From positions 1 to 64,000 of the forward strand of contig CAXYYJ010000024.1 in assembly GCA_964293475.1 (NCBI GenBank): a stretch of DNA of 64,000 nt, given 5' to 3'. This document shows, one piece after another, positions 8,377 through 17,170 of the stretch. The notes under the pieces are model-generated. The model saw only the letters and a list, made by a program, of their open reading frames with translations. It ran no database searches and was not told where the DNA came from. The translations under genes and the position numbers were made by a program. The stretch comes from UBA12170 sp964293475. GTDB lineage: Bacteria > Bacteroidota > Bacteroidia > Bacteroidales > UBA12170. Each line of letters opens with the position of its first letter. Within the stretch, counting starts at the first letter, position 1.

Positions 8377-8410
8377 CAAAAGTACAATGATTCAATGTTT
8401 CCTGCGAAAA
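8377..8410 (-). promoter_or_regulatory. Candidate promoter of the molybdoenzyme operon
   Basis: On the minus strand TACTTTTG (8384-8377) fits the Bacteroidota -7 consensus TANNTTTG, with a TTTT (8410-8407) near the expected -33 position. It lies about 67 bases upstream of the start codon at 8310. No experimental support; the -33 match is weak. Confidence 0.45.
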
Positions 8411-8621
8411 ATTGGTTTGTATAGAGAATTGTAACCAAAAACTTTATATTACTGATAATCAATTAAATAAAATCATTATGAAAACAATAAATAATTTCCA
8501 GATTTGCGCATTTAACTGATCCAATATTAATTAGAAAAATTATTTAGATAATATACAAATTGAAAGAAATTCAATAATTTAAAAAATGTCTAAATAGCTA
8601 ATGGGGTTCCTAAGAAAATTG
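8411..8621. other. AT-rich intergenic region without a recognised feature
   Basis: The gap between the MarR gene and the promoter of the molybdoenzyme operon is strongly AT-rich. I see no open frame with coding character, no RNA gene and no clear terminator or long repeat in it. It may hold upstream regulatory sites for the operon. Confidence 0.5.
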
Positions 8622-9080
8622 CTAACAATTTCTCTGATTGTTTTCGTCGTCGCCTGTATTTGCCTGACATGTGAGCTTACGAATCTTTTCCATGATTTTA
8701 AAAAACGATTCCAATTCTTCGGGGGTAAGTGCTTCGTAAATCGATTTATTATAGTCGAGCACAATTTTTTTACTAATCTTTTTAAATTCTAGTCCTTTTG
8801 GAGTTAGAAAGAGTTTGACCACTCTACGGTCGTCTTCGTCTTTCTCTCTGTAAATAAGGCCCTTATCCTCCATAGTTTTAAGCAATCGGCTTAGGCTTGT
8901 TGGCTCAATACCCATAAGAGGTGCAATTTTCGTTACGGGTATACCATCCTTTTTAATGCTGATGAGTACATAGCCTTCGGCTTGTGAAAAGTCGTGTTCA
9001 GATGTTAATCTGTTATACATTTTCACAATGGCCTGCCAAGTGGCTTTTACTTGATAACCAATGGTGTCCTGAGCTTTCAT
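8622..9080 (-). CDS. MarR family transcriptional regulator
   Basis: A 152-residue winged-helix regulator. The helix-turn-helix region lies at about residues 50-75 (TKIAPLMGIEPTSLSRLLKTME) and the wing contains the family signature DEDDRRVVKLFLTPKG. MarR proteins bind palindromes as dimers and usually respond to small phenolic or lipophilic ligands or to redox state. A perfect 9-bp inverted repeat overlapping a -7 box lies 11 bases upstream of the start, which supports autorepression. It precedes the molybdoenzyme operon on the same strand, but the 311-base gap makes co-transcription uncertain. Confidence 0.92.
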   Translation of the reverse strand: MKAQDTIGYQVKATWQAIVKMYNRLTSEHDFSQAEGYVLISIKKDGIPVTKIAPLMGIEPTSLSRLLKTMEDKGLIYREKDEDDRRVVKLFLTPKGLEFKKISKKIVLDYNKSIYEALTPEELESFFKIMEKIRKLTCQANTGDDENNQRNC

Positions 9081-9090
9081 AGGGCATAAA

Positions 9091-9112
9091 TTTATTATGC
9101 AAACATAATAAA
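9091..9112 (-). promoter_or_regulatory. Inverted-repeat operator over the marR promoter
   Basis: TTTATTATG (9091-9099) and CATAATAAA (9104-9112) form a perfect 9-bp inverted repeat with a 4-base centre. On the minus strand the bases 9107-9100 read TATGTTTG, a match to the -7 consensus TANNTTTG. Binding by a dimeric regulator would block this promoter. Confidence 0.65.
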
Positions 9113-9180
9113 AATGTGCTTACAGGAAAACTGAAATGCAACTTAAAAGTAAAATATGAAAGAGATTGGAGTAAAAAAGA

Positions 9181-10983
9181 TTAAGATTTCTTTTCTCTTT
9201 TTCGGTCGTTTTCTTTGAGCAAAATTTTGCGTATCCGAAGTGCAGTTGGAGTAACTTCAAGGTATTCGTCGCTCCGAATGTACTCCATTGCTTCTTCCAA
9301 AGAAAAGCGGATTGGAGGTGTTAGATTAACCTTATCATCGGTACCTGATGCGCGGATATTGGTAAGTTTTTTGGTTTTGGTCACATTAATCATCAAATCT
9401 TCAATTCTAATGTGCTCCCCTATTACTTGTCCTTCGTAAATTTCTTCGTTGTGAAAAATAAAGAAATTTCCCCGATCCTGCAGCTTGTCTATTGAATAAG
9501 GAATAGCCAATCCAGTTTCCATGGCAATAAGAGCACCATTTCTGCGGGTGTTTAATTCACCTTTAATGGGTTGATATTCGTGAAAACGGTGGGCCATAAC
9601 AGCTTCGCCTTCGGTGGCTGTGAGCATAAAGTTTCTAAGCCCGATAATTCCACGAGCAGGAATTTCAAATTCCAAATGCACTCTATCTCCTTTGGTATCC
9701 ATTGATTTTAATTCGCCTTTACGCTGAGATATAAGTTCTATTACCTTACCAGAAAATTGCTCCGGTACGTGAACAGTCATAAATTCAACGGGTTCCAATT
9801 TTACTCCGTCAACAGTTTTGTAAAGTACCTGGGGTTGTCCAAGCTGAAATTCATATCCTTCGCGGCGCATGGTTTCAACCAAAATAGATAAATGGAGTAT
9901 TCCACGACCAAAAACATTATAAGAATCGGAGCTGTTTGTTTCTTCAACTCTCAAAGCAAGGTTTTTCTCTGTTTCTTTAAAAAGTCTTTCGCGGAGATGG
10001 CGTGATGTAACAAACTTGCCTTCCTTGCCAAAGAATGGTGAATTGTTGATGGTGAACAACATACTCATCGTTGGCTCATCAATTTTAACAGCAGGAAGGG
10101 CTTCTGGATTTTCGTGATCGGCAACGGTGTCACCGATATCAAAATTCTCCATTCCTAGAAGAGCCACAATCTCGCCGCTATAAACTTTGTCCTTCATTTT
10201 TTCTTTGCCAAGACCTTCAAAAACATAAAGTTCTTTAATTTTATTGCGGGTTATAGTTCCATCTCTTTTAACCAACGAAACTGTATCGCCCCATTGCATT
10301 GTACCCCTAAGAAGTTTTCCAACGGCAATACGACCCACATAGCTGCTATAATCCAACGATGAAATTCGCATCTGAGTGGTTCCTTCCGTATGTTCCGAAA
10401 CAGGAATGTGCTCAATAATCTGGTCTAATAAATAATGAATATCTTCGGTGGGGTTTTGCCAGTCAGGGCCCATCCAGCCTAGTTTTGATGACCCAAAAAC
10501 AACTGGGAAATCAAGCTGTTCTTCGGTAGCATTCAGGCTAAACATCAAATCGAATACTTTATCTACTGTTTCTTCGGGATCGCAATTGGGTTTATCTACT
10601 TTATTCACAACCAGAATGGGCTTTAGTCCCAATTCAACGGCTTTTTGTAAAACAAAACGGGTTTGTGGCATGGGGCCTTCGAAGGCGTCAACAACCAGCA
10701 ATACTCCATTGGCCATATTTAATACACGTTCAACCTCTCCCCCAAAATCACTGTGTCCGGGGGTGTCTATAATGTTGATTTTGGTTTCTTTATATCGAAC
10801 TGATACGTTTTTGGAGAGAATGGTAATTCCTCTTTCTCTTTCCAGGTCGTTGCTATCGAGAATAAGATCAGTTACTTCCTGATTATCCCTAAACAGCTTT
10901 ACCTGATGCAGGATTCTGTCTACTAAGGTTGTTTTTCCGTGGTCAACGTGGGCAATAATGGCAATGTTTCTAATTTCTGTCAT
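9181..10983 (-). CDS. typA: Translational GTPase TypA/BipA
   Basis: A 600-residue ribosome-associated GTPase of the EF-G/LepA superfamily, full length for TypA. The G1 loop AHVDHGKTT (residues 11-19), the RGITI switch region, the G3 motif DTPGH and the G4 motif NKVD are all intact. They are followed by the EF-G-like domains and the TypA-specific C-terminal domain (about residues 480-595). TypA assists 50S assembly and growth under stress or low temperature. It is a single-gene unit, divergent from the alpha-glucan operon. A TACTTTTG box lies 24-31 bases upstream of the start. Confidence 0.97.
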   Translation of the reverse strand: MTEIRNIAIIAHVDHGKTTLVDRILHQVKLFRDNQEVTDLILDSNDLERERGITILSKNVSVRYKETKINIIDTPGHSDFGGEVERVLNMANGVLLVVDAFEGPMPQTRFVLQKAVELGLKPILVVNKVDKPNCDPEETVDKVFDLMFSLNATEEQLDFPVVFGSSKLGWMGPDWQNPTEDIHYLLDQIIEHIPVSEHTEGTTQMRISSLDYSSYVGRIAVGKLLRGTMQWGDTVSLVKRDGTITRNKIKELYVFEGLGKEKMKDKVYSGEIVALLGMENFDIGDTVADHENPEALPAVKIDEPTMSMLFTINNSPFFGKEGKFVTSRHLRERLFKETEKNLALRVEETNSSDSYNVFGRGILHLSILVETMRREGYEFQLGQPQVLYKTVDGVKLEPVEFMTVHVPEQFSGKVIELISQRKGELKSMDTKGDRVHLEFEIPARGIIGLRNFMLTATEGEAVMAHRFHEYQPIKGELNTRRNGALIAMETGLAIPYSIDKLQDRGNFFIFHNEEIYEGQVIGEHIRIEDLMINVTKTKKLTNIRASGTDDKVNLTPPIRFSLEEAMEYIRSDEYLEVTPTALRIRKILLKENDRKREKKS

Positions 10984-11006
10984 TTAGGTCTCTTTAAAAA
11001 TGGGTG

Positions 11007-11014
11007 CAAAAGTA
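11007..11014 (-). promoter_or_regulatory. Candidate -7 promoter element of typA
   Basis: TACTTTTG on the minus strand fits TANNTTTG, 24-31 bases before the typA start codon. No good TTTG at -33 is visible. Confidence 0.4.
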
Positions 11015-11308
11015 GCTTTAATTTCAATACTTGGGGGTTAAATAATTGTGAAGGCGATTTTTGCTCTTTTTTGATTACTTTCTCAAAAGAAAATTTTGCA
11101 ATCTTGCTGGCCAATTATACATAGGATGCTTTATTCATTGACTCAAATTCATTTAAACTCCATCCAACAAAATTAAGTTGACAATGTCTTTAAAAAATCC
11201 CCTTATCATATATTTACCAAAGCAAATAACAGATCCAGGCAATTTCAGATTAAAAATACCGCTACATTTTTCATGCTTTTAATCTCTGTTAAGAGCAATA
11301 TTTGATGT

Positions 11309-11351
11309 CCGCAATCGATTCCGATGATAAACTTTTCAACACAAACGATTG
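11309..11351 (+). promoter_or_regulatory. Two LacI-type operator-like sites upstream of the alpha-glucan operon
   Basis: CCGCAATCGATTCCG (11309-11323) and CAAACGATTG (11342-11351) resemble the sites GCAATCGATTGC and GCAAACGATTGC in front of the second susC gene. They lie 49-90 bases upstream of a TAATTTTG -7 box (11399-11406), a position more typical of activator than of repressor binding. The rest of the 10984-11455 intergenic region holds nothing I recognise. Confidence 0.6.
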
Positions 11352-11398
11352 AAAATCGTCAATTTGTTGTAAATTAGTATTTACAATGCGATTTCTAT

Positions 11399-11406
11399 TA
11401 ATTTTG
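11399..11406 (+). promoter_or_regulatory. Candidate -7 promoter element of the alpha-glucan operon
   Basis: TAATTTTG fits TANNTTTG and lies 50 bases upstream of the first start codon at 11456. The -33 element is not clear. Confidence 0.4.
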
Positions 11407-11455
11407 ATGTTAGTAAAATCAATAGCTAATTGGCTATAAATCAAAATGTTTAACT

Positions 11456-13156
11456 ATGAATAATCAGCAAAATATTCGACTGTTGGAGAAAAGTTTTATC
11501 GAACTTTATCCCGAAAGCTCATTGGCTCCTTTACATTCTTTTATTGAAGAATTAAATGATTTAAAGCCAAAAATTCCAGTTTGCGAAAACAAAGACTGGT
11601 ACAAAGATGCCATTGTCTACAGTCTGTATGTTGACTTGTTCAACAAGGATTTTGATGGATTAACCGAAAAACTCGACCACCTCTACCAGCTGGGCGTGAG
11701 CTGTTTATGGTTGTTACCCATTCTCGATTCACCCATGAAAGATGCTGGGTTCGACATAAAAGACTACCGAAAAATAAGGTCGGAGCTGTTTAACATGCCC
11801 GATTCTTCAAGCCCCGAACAGGAGCAGAAAAAATTCAGGGAATTTCTCGACCATGCTCATAAAAAGGGGATTAAAGTCATTTTCGACATTGCCATGAATC
11901 ATACATCAATGGAACATCCCTGGTTTCTGGAAAGCAGAAAAGGCCCAGAAAACCCTTACCGCGATTATTATATCTGGAATAAAGACACTGAAAAATATCA
12001 GGATGCCCGCCTTCTTTTTAAAGGTATGTGTCCCAGCAATTGGGAAAAAGATGGTGATTGCTATTTCTTCCACCGCTTCTTCGAATTTCAACCCGACCTG
12101 AACTATCGCAACCCACAGGTTCTCATAGAAATGAGCAGAAATCTGGCTTTCTGGCTTAGTCAGGGAGTGGATGGATTCAGAGCCGATGCCATCCCCTATA
12201 TTTGGAAAGAGGAAGGAACAAATTGCGAAAACTTGCCAAAAACCCATACTGTAGTCAGATTCTTTAGAGCGGTTACTGAGTTTTTACGTCCCGGAACTCT
12301 TATGCTTGCCGAAGCTTGCCAAAAACCCCACGATGTGGTAGCCTATCTAAAAACTGGCGACGAGTGCAATGCAGCCTATCACTTCCCGCTCATGCCCCAA
12401 ATGTTTAAAGCGTTGAGCATGGAAAGCGCCGAGCCTGTTAAAAAGACTCTAAGCACCGAAGTAACTCCCCAAATTCCTGCCGACAGTCAATGGTTCACTT
12501 TTCTGCGCTGTCACGATGAGTTAAGTCTCGAACTGGTCTATGTGAACGAAGAAGACCGGGCTTATATTCACAAAAACTACTGCCATCAACCCGAATGGGA
12601 TTTTAGAGTGGGCGAAGGCATTTCGGCGCGCATGTCGGAACTCTTCAAAAAAGATGTCAAAAAAATAAAGCTGGCCTACAGCATTATGCTCAGCCTGCCC
12701 GGAACACCAGTTCTTTATTATGGAGACGAATTTGGCAAGGCCAACGACGAGAGCTATTATAAAGAAATGATTCAATTGAGCGGTAAAGACGATACCCGCT
12801 TTTTGGTGAGAGGAAAAGTGGATTGGGCTGATGTGGAAAAACAATTGACCAACCCCAACAGTTTCGAGTCTCAGATATTCAGTGGATTGAGCAACATGAT
12901 TCAAAACCGCAAGAAATTTGGAGCCTTTGGACGTGGCGAAATGAAATGGATCGATCATCACAATAAGGCTCTGCTCATTTACCAAAGATCCTTTGAAAAC
13001 GAGAACATCCTCATCATGCAAAATCTGTCGAAAACCGACATAATCTGTGATAAAGAAGGCTCCTTAGGCGAAAAAGATATTCTCGGACAGACATTAAAAT
13101 ATGAGTCCGGAAAATTGGTGGTTCCTGCCTATTCCTATTATTGGATTAAACTATAA
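11456..13156 (+). CDS. GH13 alpha-amylase family enzyme, trehalose-synthase-like
   Basis: A 566-residue cytoplasmic GH13 (beta/alpha)8 barrel without signal peptide. The catalytic residues are present: nucleophile Asp244 (GFRADAIP), acid/base Glu286 (LAEACQ) and transition-state Asp354 (RCHDELS). The motifs WYKDAIVY, DIAMNHTS and PYRDYYIW resemble trehalose synthase/maltose glucosyltransferase (GH13_16). Hydrolysis or transfer on maltose or maltodextrins is therefore likely; the exact activity is open. It is the first gene of an operon with the phosphorylase fusion (53-base gap) and sits behind LacI-type operator sites. Confidence 0.88.
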   Translation: MNNQQNIRLLEKSFIELYPESSLAPLHSFIEELNDLKPKIPVCENKDWYKDAIVYSLYVDLFNKDFDGLTEKLDHLYQLGVSCLWLLPILDSPMKDAGFDIKDYRKIRSELFNMPDSSSPEQEQKKFREFLDHAHKKGIKVIFDIAMNHTSMEHPWFLESRKGPENPYRDYYIWNKDTEKYQDARLLFKGMCPSNWEKDGDCYFFHRFFEFQPDLNYRNPQVLIEMSRNLAFWLSQGVDGFRADAIPYIWKEEGTNCENLPKTHTVVRFFRAVTEFLRPGTLMLAEACQKPHDVVAYLKTGDECNAAYHFPLMPQMFKALSMESAEPVKKTLSTEVTPQIPADSQWFTFLRCHDELSLELVYVNEEDRAYIHKNYCHQPEWDFRVGEGISARMSELFKKDVKKIKLAYSIMLSLPGTPVLYYGDEFGKANDESYYKEMIQLSGKDDTRFLVRGKVDWADVEKQLTNPNSFESQIFSGLSNMIQNRKKFGAFGRGEMKWIDHHNKALLIYQRSFENENILIMQNLSKTDIICDKEGSLGEKDILGQTLKYESGKLVVPAYSYYWIKL

Positions 13157-13209
13157 CAAATTATAAGTCAGCTTATTAAATTAATGTAAAACAAAATACG
13201 AAACAAAAT

Positions 13210-16200
13210 ATGTCTAAATTCAATTTCGATGCCATCATTTTCGACCTGGATGGTGTAATAACCAAAACAGCTGAAGTTCATGCTGCTGCCTGGAAAAAAA
13301 TGTTTGATGAATTTTTAACGGACCTCGCCTCAAAAACAGGTGGAGTTTTTAAAGAGTTTGACTATATCACCGATTACCTTCCTTATGTGGATGGAAAACC
13401 CCGCTATAATGGGGTTCAGGATTTTTTGAAAAGCAGAAATATACAATTACCTTTTGGCACACCCGATGACGACATAGAGCTGGAAACAGTCTGTGGCCTT
13501 GGAAACCGGAAAAACAAAACCTTTAACGAAGTTCTTGATAAAGATGGCGTTAGAGTTTTCGAAAGCACCGTTGAGCTCATGCACCGTGTAAAAAAAGAAG
13601 GTCTGAAGCTGGGTGTAGCTTCAAGCAGTAAAAATTGTCGCTCTGTTCTTAAAACTGCACATCTGTTCGACATAGTGGACACCATAGTTGATGGAACCGA
13701 TTCTGCTCAGCTGGGATTAAAAGGCAAACCACAGCCCGATATTTTTACCACAGCTGCGGATAATATGGGCGTTTCGTATCACCGCAGTGTGGTGGTTGAA
13801 GATGCATCTTCGGGCGTTGCCGCCGGAAAAGCCGGAAATTTTGGACTTGTTTTGGGGCTTGCACGTGAGCATAATGTTGAGGAACTATACAGAAACGGCG
13901 CCGATTTGGTAGTTGCCGATATTGAAGAAATTAAATTCGAAGGCATTAATCAATGGTTTGTAGACGGACTCGTAAAGGACAACTGGTCCATCACCTATCA
14001 CGAATACGACGTGAAAAAAGAAAAAAGTCGTGAATCATTATTGGCTGTTGGAAATGGATATTTTGGCAACCGCGGTGCCATGGAAGAAGTTAAAGCCGAT
14101 GAAAACCATTATCCCGGAACCTATATCGCCAGCCTTTACAACCGACTTGAAAGCCCTGTTGGCGACAGAATGATTGAAAACGAAGACTTTGCAAATACCC
14201 CCAATTGGACATTGGTTGAATTTAAAATCGATAACGGCGATTGGTGGGATTATAAAACTGCCAACTTCGAGATTTTCAAAAAACATCTCTGTCTCAAAAC
14301 TGGTCTTTTCTCCAAAGAGCTTGTGGTAAAATCACCCGATGGCAAAAGATTTAAAATAGAATCGAAAAGAATGGCCAGCATGGCACAAATGCATGTAGGC
14401 GCTCAGCAATACACTTTTACCCCGCTCAATTTTCAGGGGAAAATTACTTTTAGAATTGGCATCGATGGCAAAATAGAAAACAGAGGCGTTAACAGATACA
14501 ACTCATTGAACCAAAACCACCTGGAATTTGTTTCGGGTCAGGCCAACGAAAATAAACTCCTGGTAAATGTAAAAACCCGCCAATCAAATATTACTGTATC
14601 TCAAGCCATTAAACATTCCGCTGCAATAACAGGACAAAATTCTTTGCCTGCCGCAGTTACTAAAGTTGAAAACGATGGTGCCTGGGCTTACTATGAAGTT
14701 GATTTAGTGGCCAATCAAAGCTTTACCATCGAAAAACTTCTAGGTATTTACAGCTCTCATGTGGTTCACAATCCTGAGGAAAAAGCTCTGAATAGTCTGA
14801 ATACCTTAACCAGTTTCGATGTGCTTTATGCTGAAAGCAAACAGAAATGGGCTGAAATTTGGGACGAAATTGATATTAAAGTTGAAGGCGACCGTTTGAG
14901 CCAAAAATTATTACGACTCCACTCCTATCACATGATGCTTGCTGCATCTGAGTTTAATGTAAATCTCGATGCCAGCGTAACCGCCCGCGGACTTCATGGA
15001 GAGGCTTATCGTGGACATATTTTCTGGGACGACTTATTCATCGCGCCTTTCTACAATATCCATTTCCCCGAAGTGGCCAAATCGCTGCTGATGTATCGCT
15101 ACCGAAGATTGGACAAAGCCCGCGAATACGCCAAAGAATATGGATATCAAGGCGCCATGTTCCCCTGGCAAAGTGGCAGCGACGGTCGCGAAGAAACCCA
15201 AATTGTTCACCTGAATCCAATAACTGGAGAATGGGGCGAAGATAATAGCAGCTTGCAACGACATGTAAGTCTGGCCATTGCCTACGATATTTACGAATAT
15301 TTTGTAGCAACCAACGACGTGGAATTCATGGAAAAATATGGAGCAGAAATGTTTCTGGAAATTTGTCGTTTCTGGGCCAGCAAAGCAGAAAAAGATGAGA
15401 AAACAGGCCGTTATAGCATCGCTAAAGTCATGGGCCCCGATGAGTTTCACGAAATGTATCCCGATGCCAATGAAGGCGGCTTGAAAGACAACGCCTACAC
15501 CAATATCATGGTGGCCTGGATGTTTGGTAAGGTAAAAGGGATGTTATCGAAAATGAACTGCACCGCCGAAGAAACCGTTTTGCTTAAAATTCAACTCACG
15601 TACAACGAGATGCTGCATTGGGAAAATATAGCCCAAAACCTGAATCTTGTCATTTCTGATGAAGGAATTATCTCTCAATATGATGGTTACTTCGATTTGC
15701 ACGAGCTTGACTGGGATGCTTATCGGGCAAAATATGGAAATATTTACCGCATGGACCGCTTGTTGAAAGCCGAAGGAAAATCAGCCGACGACTACAAAGT
15801 AGCCAAACAAGCCGATACTTTGATGACTTTCTTTAATCTTGAAAAAGAAGAAGTTGACAGTATTTTCGAGAAACTTGGCTATGAGCTTCCCGATGATTAT
15901 CTCACCCGAAATCTGGACTACTATTTGGCTCGTACTTCACATGGCTCCTCACTCAGTCGCGTGGTTCATGCACAATTGGCCAATATTATTAATAATGAAG
16001 AACTGAGCTGGACTCTTTATCAGGATGCTTTGGGCAGCGATTATATTGATATTCAGGGCGGCACAACCGGCGAAGGAATTCACACCGGTGTAATGGCATC
16101 AACAGTTATGGTGGCGCTTACCAATTATGCCGGAATTAATCTTCATGGCGAAATGCTCAAAATTAACCCCAAACTTCCAAAACAATGGAAACAAATGGAT

Positions 16201-16350
16201 TTCAAACTGAAATTCAGGGGAGTCAGTTATCAATTTAATCTTAGCGCTGGAACCATGATTGTGACAGCAAATGTGGATACAACTTTAGTAGTTAACGAAA
16301 AAGAAGTATCTTTAGAAGGAAATAAAAAACAAGTAATTAATCTGGTTTGA
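13210..16350 (+). CDS. Fusion of beta-phosphoglucomutase and GH65 maltose/trehalose-type phosphorylase
   Basis: A single 1046-residue reading frame with two enzymes. Residues about 1-245 are a HAD-family beta-phosphoglucomutase with nucleophile Asp12 and Asp14 (FDLDGVIT), the SSSKN loop and a C-terminal EDASSG motif. Residues about 260-1046 are a GH65 disaccharide phosphorylase with the general acid Glu745 in GPDEFHE and the barrel motif HIFWDD. The phosphorylase releases beta-glucose-1-phosphate, which the mutase converts to glucose-6-phosphate, so the fusion joins consecutive steps. Maltose is the probable substrate from the surrounding alpha-glucan genes, but trehalose, kojibiose or nigerose cannot be excluded. 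There is no signal peptide. Confidence 0.93.
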   Translation: MSKFNFDAIIFDLDGVITKTAEVHAAAWKKMFDEFLTDLASKTGGVFKEFDYITDYLPYVDGKPRYNGVQDFLKSRNIQLPFGTPDDDIELETVCGLGNRKNKTFNEVLDKDGVRVFESTVELMHRVKKEGLKLGVASSSKNCRSVLKTAHLFDIVDTIVDGTDSAQLGLKGKPQPDIFTTAADNMGVSYHRSVVVEDASSGVAAGKAGNFGLVLGLAREHNVEELYRNGADLVVADIEEIKFEGINQWFVDGLVKDNWSITYHEYDVKKEKSRESLLAVGNGYFGNRGAMEEVKADENHYPGTYIASLYNRLESPVGDRMIENEDFANTPNWTLVEFKIDNGDWWDYKTANFEIFKKHLCLKTGLFSKELVVKSPDGKRFKIESKRMASMAQMHVGAQQYTFTPLNFQGKITFRIGIDGKIENRGVNRYNSLNQNHLEFVSGQANENKLLVNVKTRQSNITVSQAIKHSAAITGQNSLPAAVTKVENDGAWAYYEVDLVANQSFTIEKLLGIYSSHVVHNPEEKALNSLNTLTSFDVLYAESKQKWAEIWDEIDIKVEGDRLSQKLLRLHSYHMMLAASEFNVNLDASVTARGLHGEAYRGHIFWDDLFIAPFYNIHFPEVAKSLLMYRYRRLDKAREYAKEYGYQGAMFPWQSGSDGREETQIVHLNPITGEWGEDNSSLQRHVSLAIAYDIYEYFVATNDVEFMEKYGAEMFLEICRFWASKAEKDEKTGRYSIAKVMGPDEFHEMYPDANEGGLKDNAYTNIMVAWMFGKVKGMLSKMNCTAEETVLLKIQLTYNEMLHWENIAQNLNLVISDEGIISQYDGYFDLHELDWDAYRAKYGNIYRMDRLLKAEGKSADDYKVAKQADTLMTFFNLEKEEVDSIFEKLGYELPDDYLTRNLDYYLARTSHGSSLSRVVHAQLANIINNEELSWTLYQDALGSDYIDIQGGTTGEGIHTGVMASTVMVALTNYAGINLHGEMLKINPKLPKQWKQMDFKLKFRGVSYQFNLSAGTMIVTANVDTTLVVNEKEVSLEGNKKQVINLV

Positions 16351-16406
16351 CTTAATGGAAAAACGAAATAGTTTGACCTTAAAGATGAACCATTAACTTT
16401 AAAAAA

Positions 16407-17042
16407 ATGTTAGGCGACGTATTATTAATATCCGAAAAGCATCTAATTGCAGCTCATGAGATTGTAAAAGTAGTCCTGGAGCAAAAGAAACCTAAATTTA
16501 TTATTGGCATCTCGGGCGAAAGTGGCTCCGGCAAAAGCGAATTGGCCCACTCAGTAGCCAAAGAGTTAAAGAAGCATGGCATTGTGGCCAAGCCTTTGCA
16601 TATCGACAACTATTACAGAATTCTTCCATTGGAGAGAACTCAGTGGAGATGGGATAATGGAATAGAAAATGTGGTAGGTTTTGGCGAATATGACTGGGAC
16701 ACCATCAACAGAAATGTTGACGAGTTTAAAAGGGGCGCAAGCTCCACAGGCCCCTGTGTTGATTTGGTTACCGAGCAAGTGGATCAACTAACCACCGACT
16801 ATTCGGTCGTAGATATGCTCATTATTGATGGTTTGTATTCTATTCAAACTCCCGGTGTTGATTTGGCAGTTTTTATTGAACTCACCTACCACGAAACCAA
16901 AAAAGCTCAGGTAGTTCGGGGTAAAGAACCACAAAACGAATACAGAGCCAGAGTTTTAGAACAGGAACATAAGGTTGTTCAATCGCTTAAACCCAAAGCC
17001 CATCTTTTGATAAATATGGATTATCTGGTGGTGAAAGCTTAA
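16407..17042 (+). CDS. P-loop kinase of the uridine kinase/phosphoribulokinase type
   Basis: A 211-residue cytoplasmic protein with a Walker A motif GESGSGKS (about residues 36-43) and the uridine kinase-like fold (HIDNYY at about residue 66, LIIDGLYS as Walker B region). It is 56 bases behind the phosphorylase fusion and ends just before a terminator, so it is the third gene of this operon. The family label is uridine kinase, but the operon context suggests a sugar or sugar-related substrate. That is an inference without further sequence proof. Confidence 0.8.
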   Translation: MLGDVLLISEKHLIAAHEIVKVVLEQKKPKFIIGISGESGSGKSELAHSVAKELKKHGIVAKPLHIDNYYRILPLERTQWRWDNGIENVVGFGEYDWDTINRNVDEFKRGASSTGPCVDLVTEQVDQLTTDYSVVDMLIIDGLYSIQTPGVDLAVFIELTYHETKKAQVVRGKEPQNEYRARVLEQEHKVVQSLKPKAHLLINMDYLVVKA

Positions 17043-17064
17043 TTCTTAGAAGATTTTAAAAATT

Positions 17065-17100
17065 AAAAAGGCGGGATTATATTTAATTTCGCCTTTTTTA
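17065..17100 (+). terminator. Hairpin terminator after the kinase gene
   Basis: AAAAAGGCG (17065-17073) and CGCCTTTTT (17090-17098) pair across an AT-rich 16-base loop, ending in a T run. It separates the phosphorylase operon from the following amylase gene. Confidence 0.7.
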
Positions 17101-17170
17101 AAATATGCTAGTCGAATATTGGCAATTTCACAAAACGTAATTTATTTATTCCATTAATAATTAAGGCTTT

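Noticed and set aside
8234..8434. Short plus-strand frame across the start of the molybdoenzyme gene
   Set aside because: It lies antisense to the Tat signal region and the promoter; no coding features.
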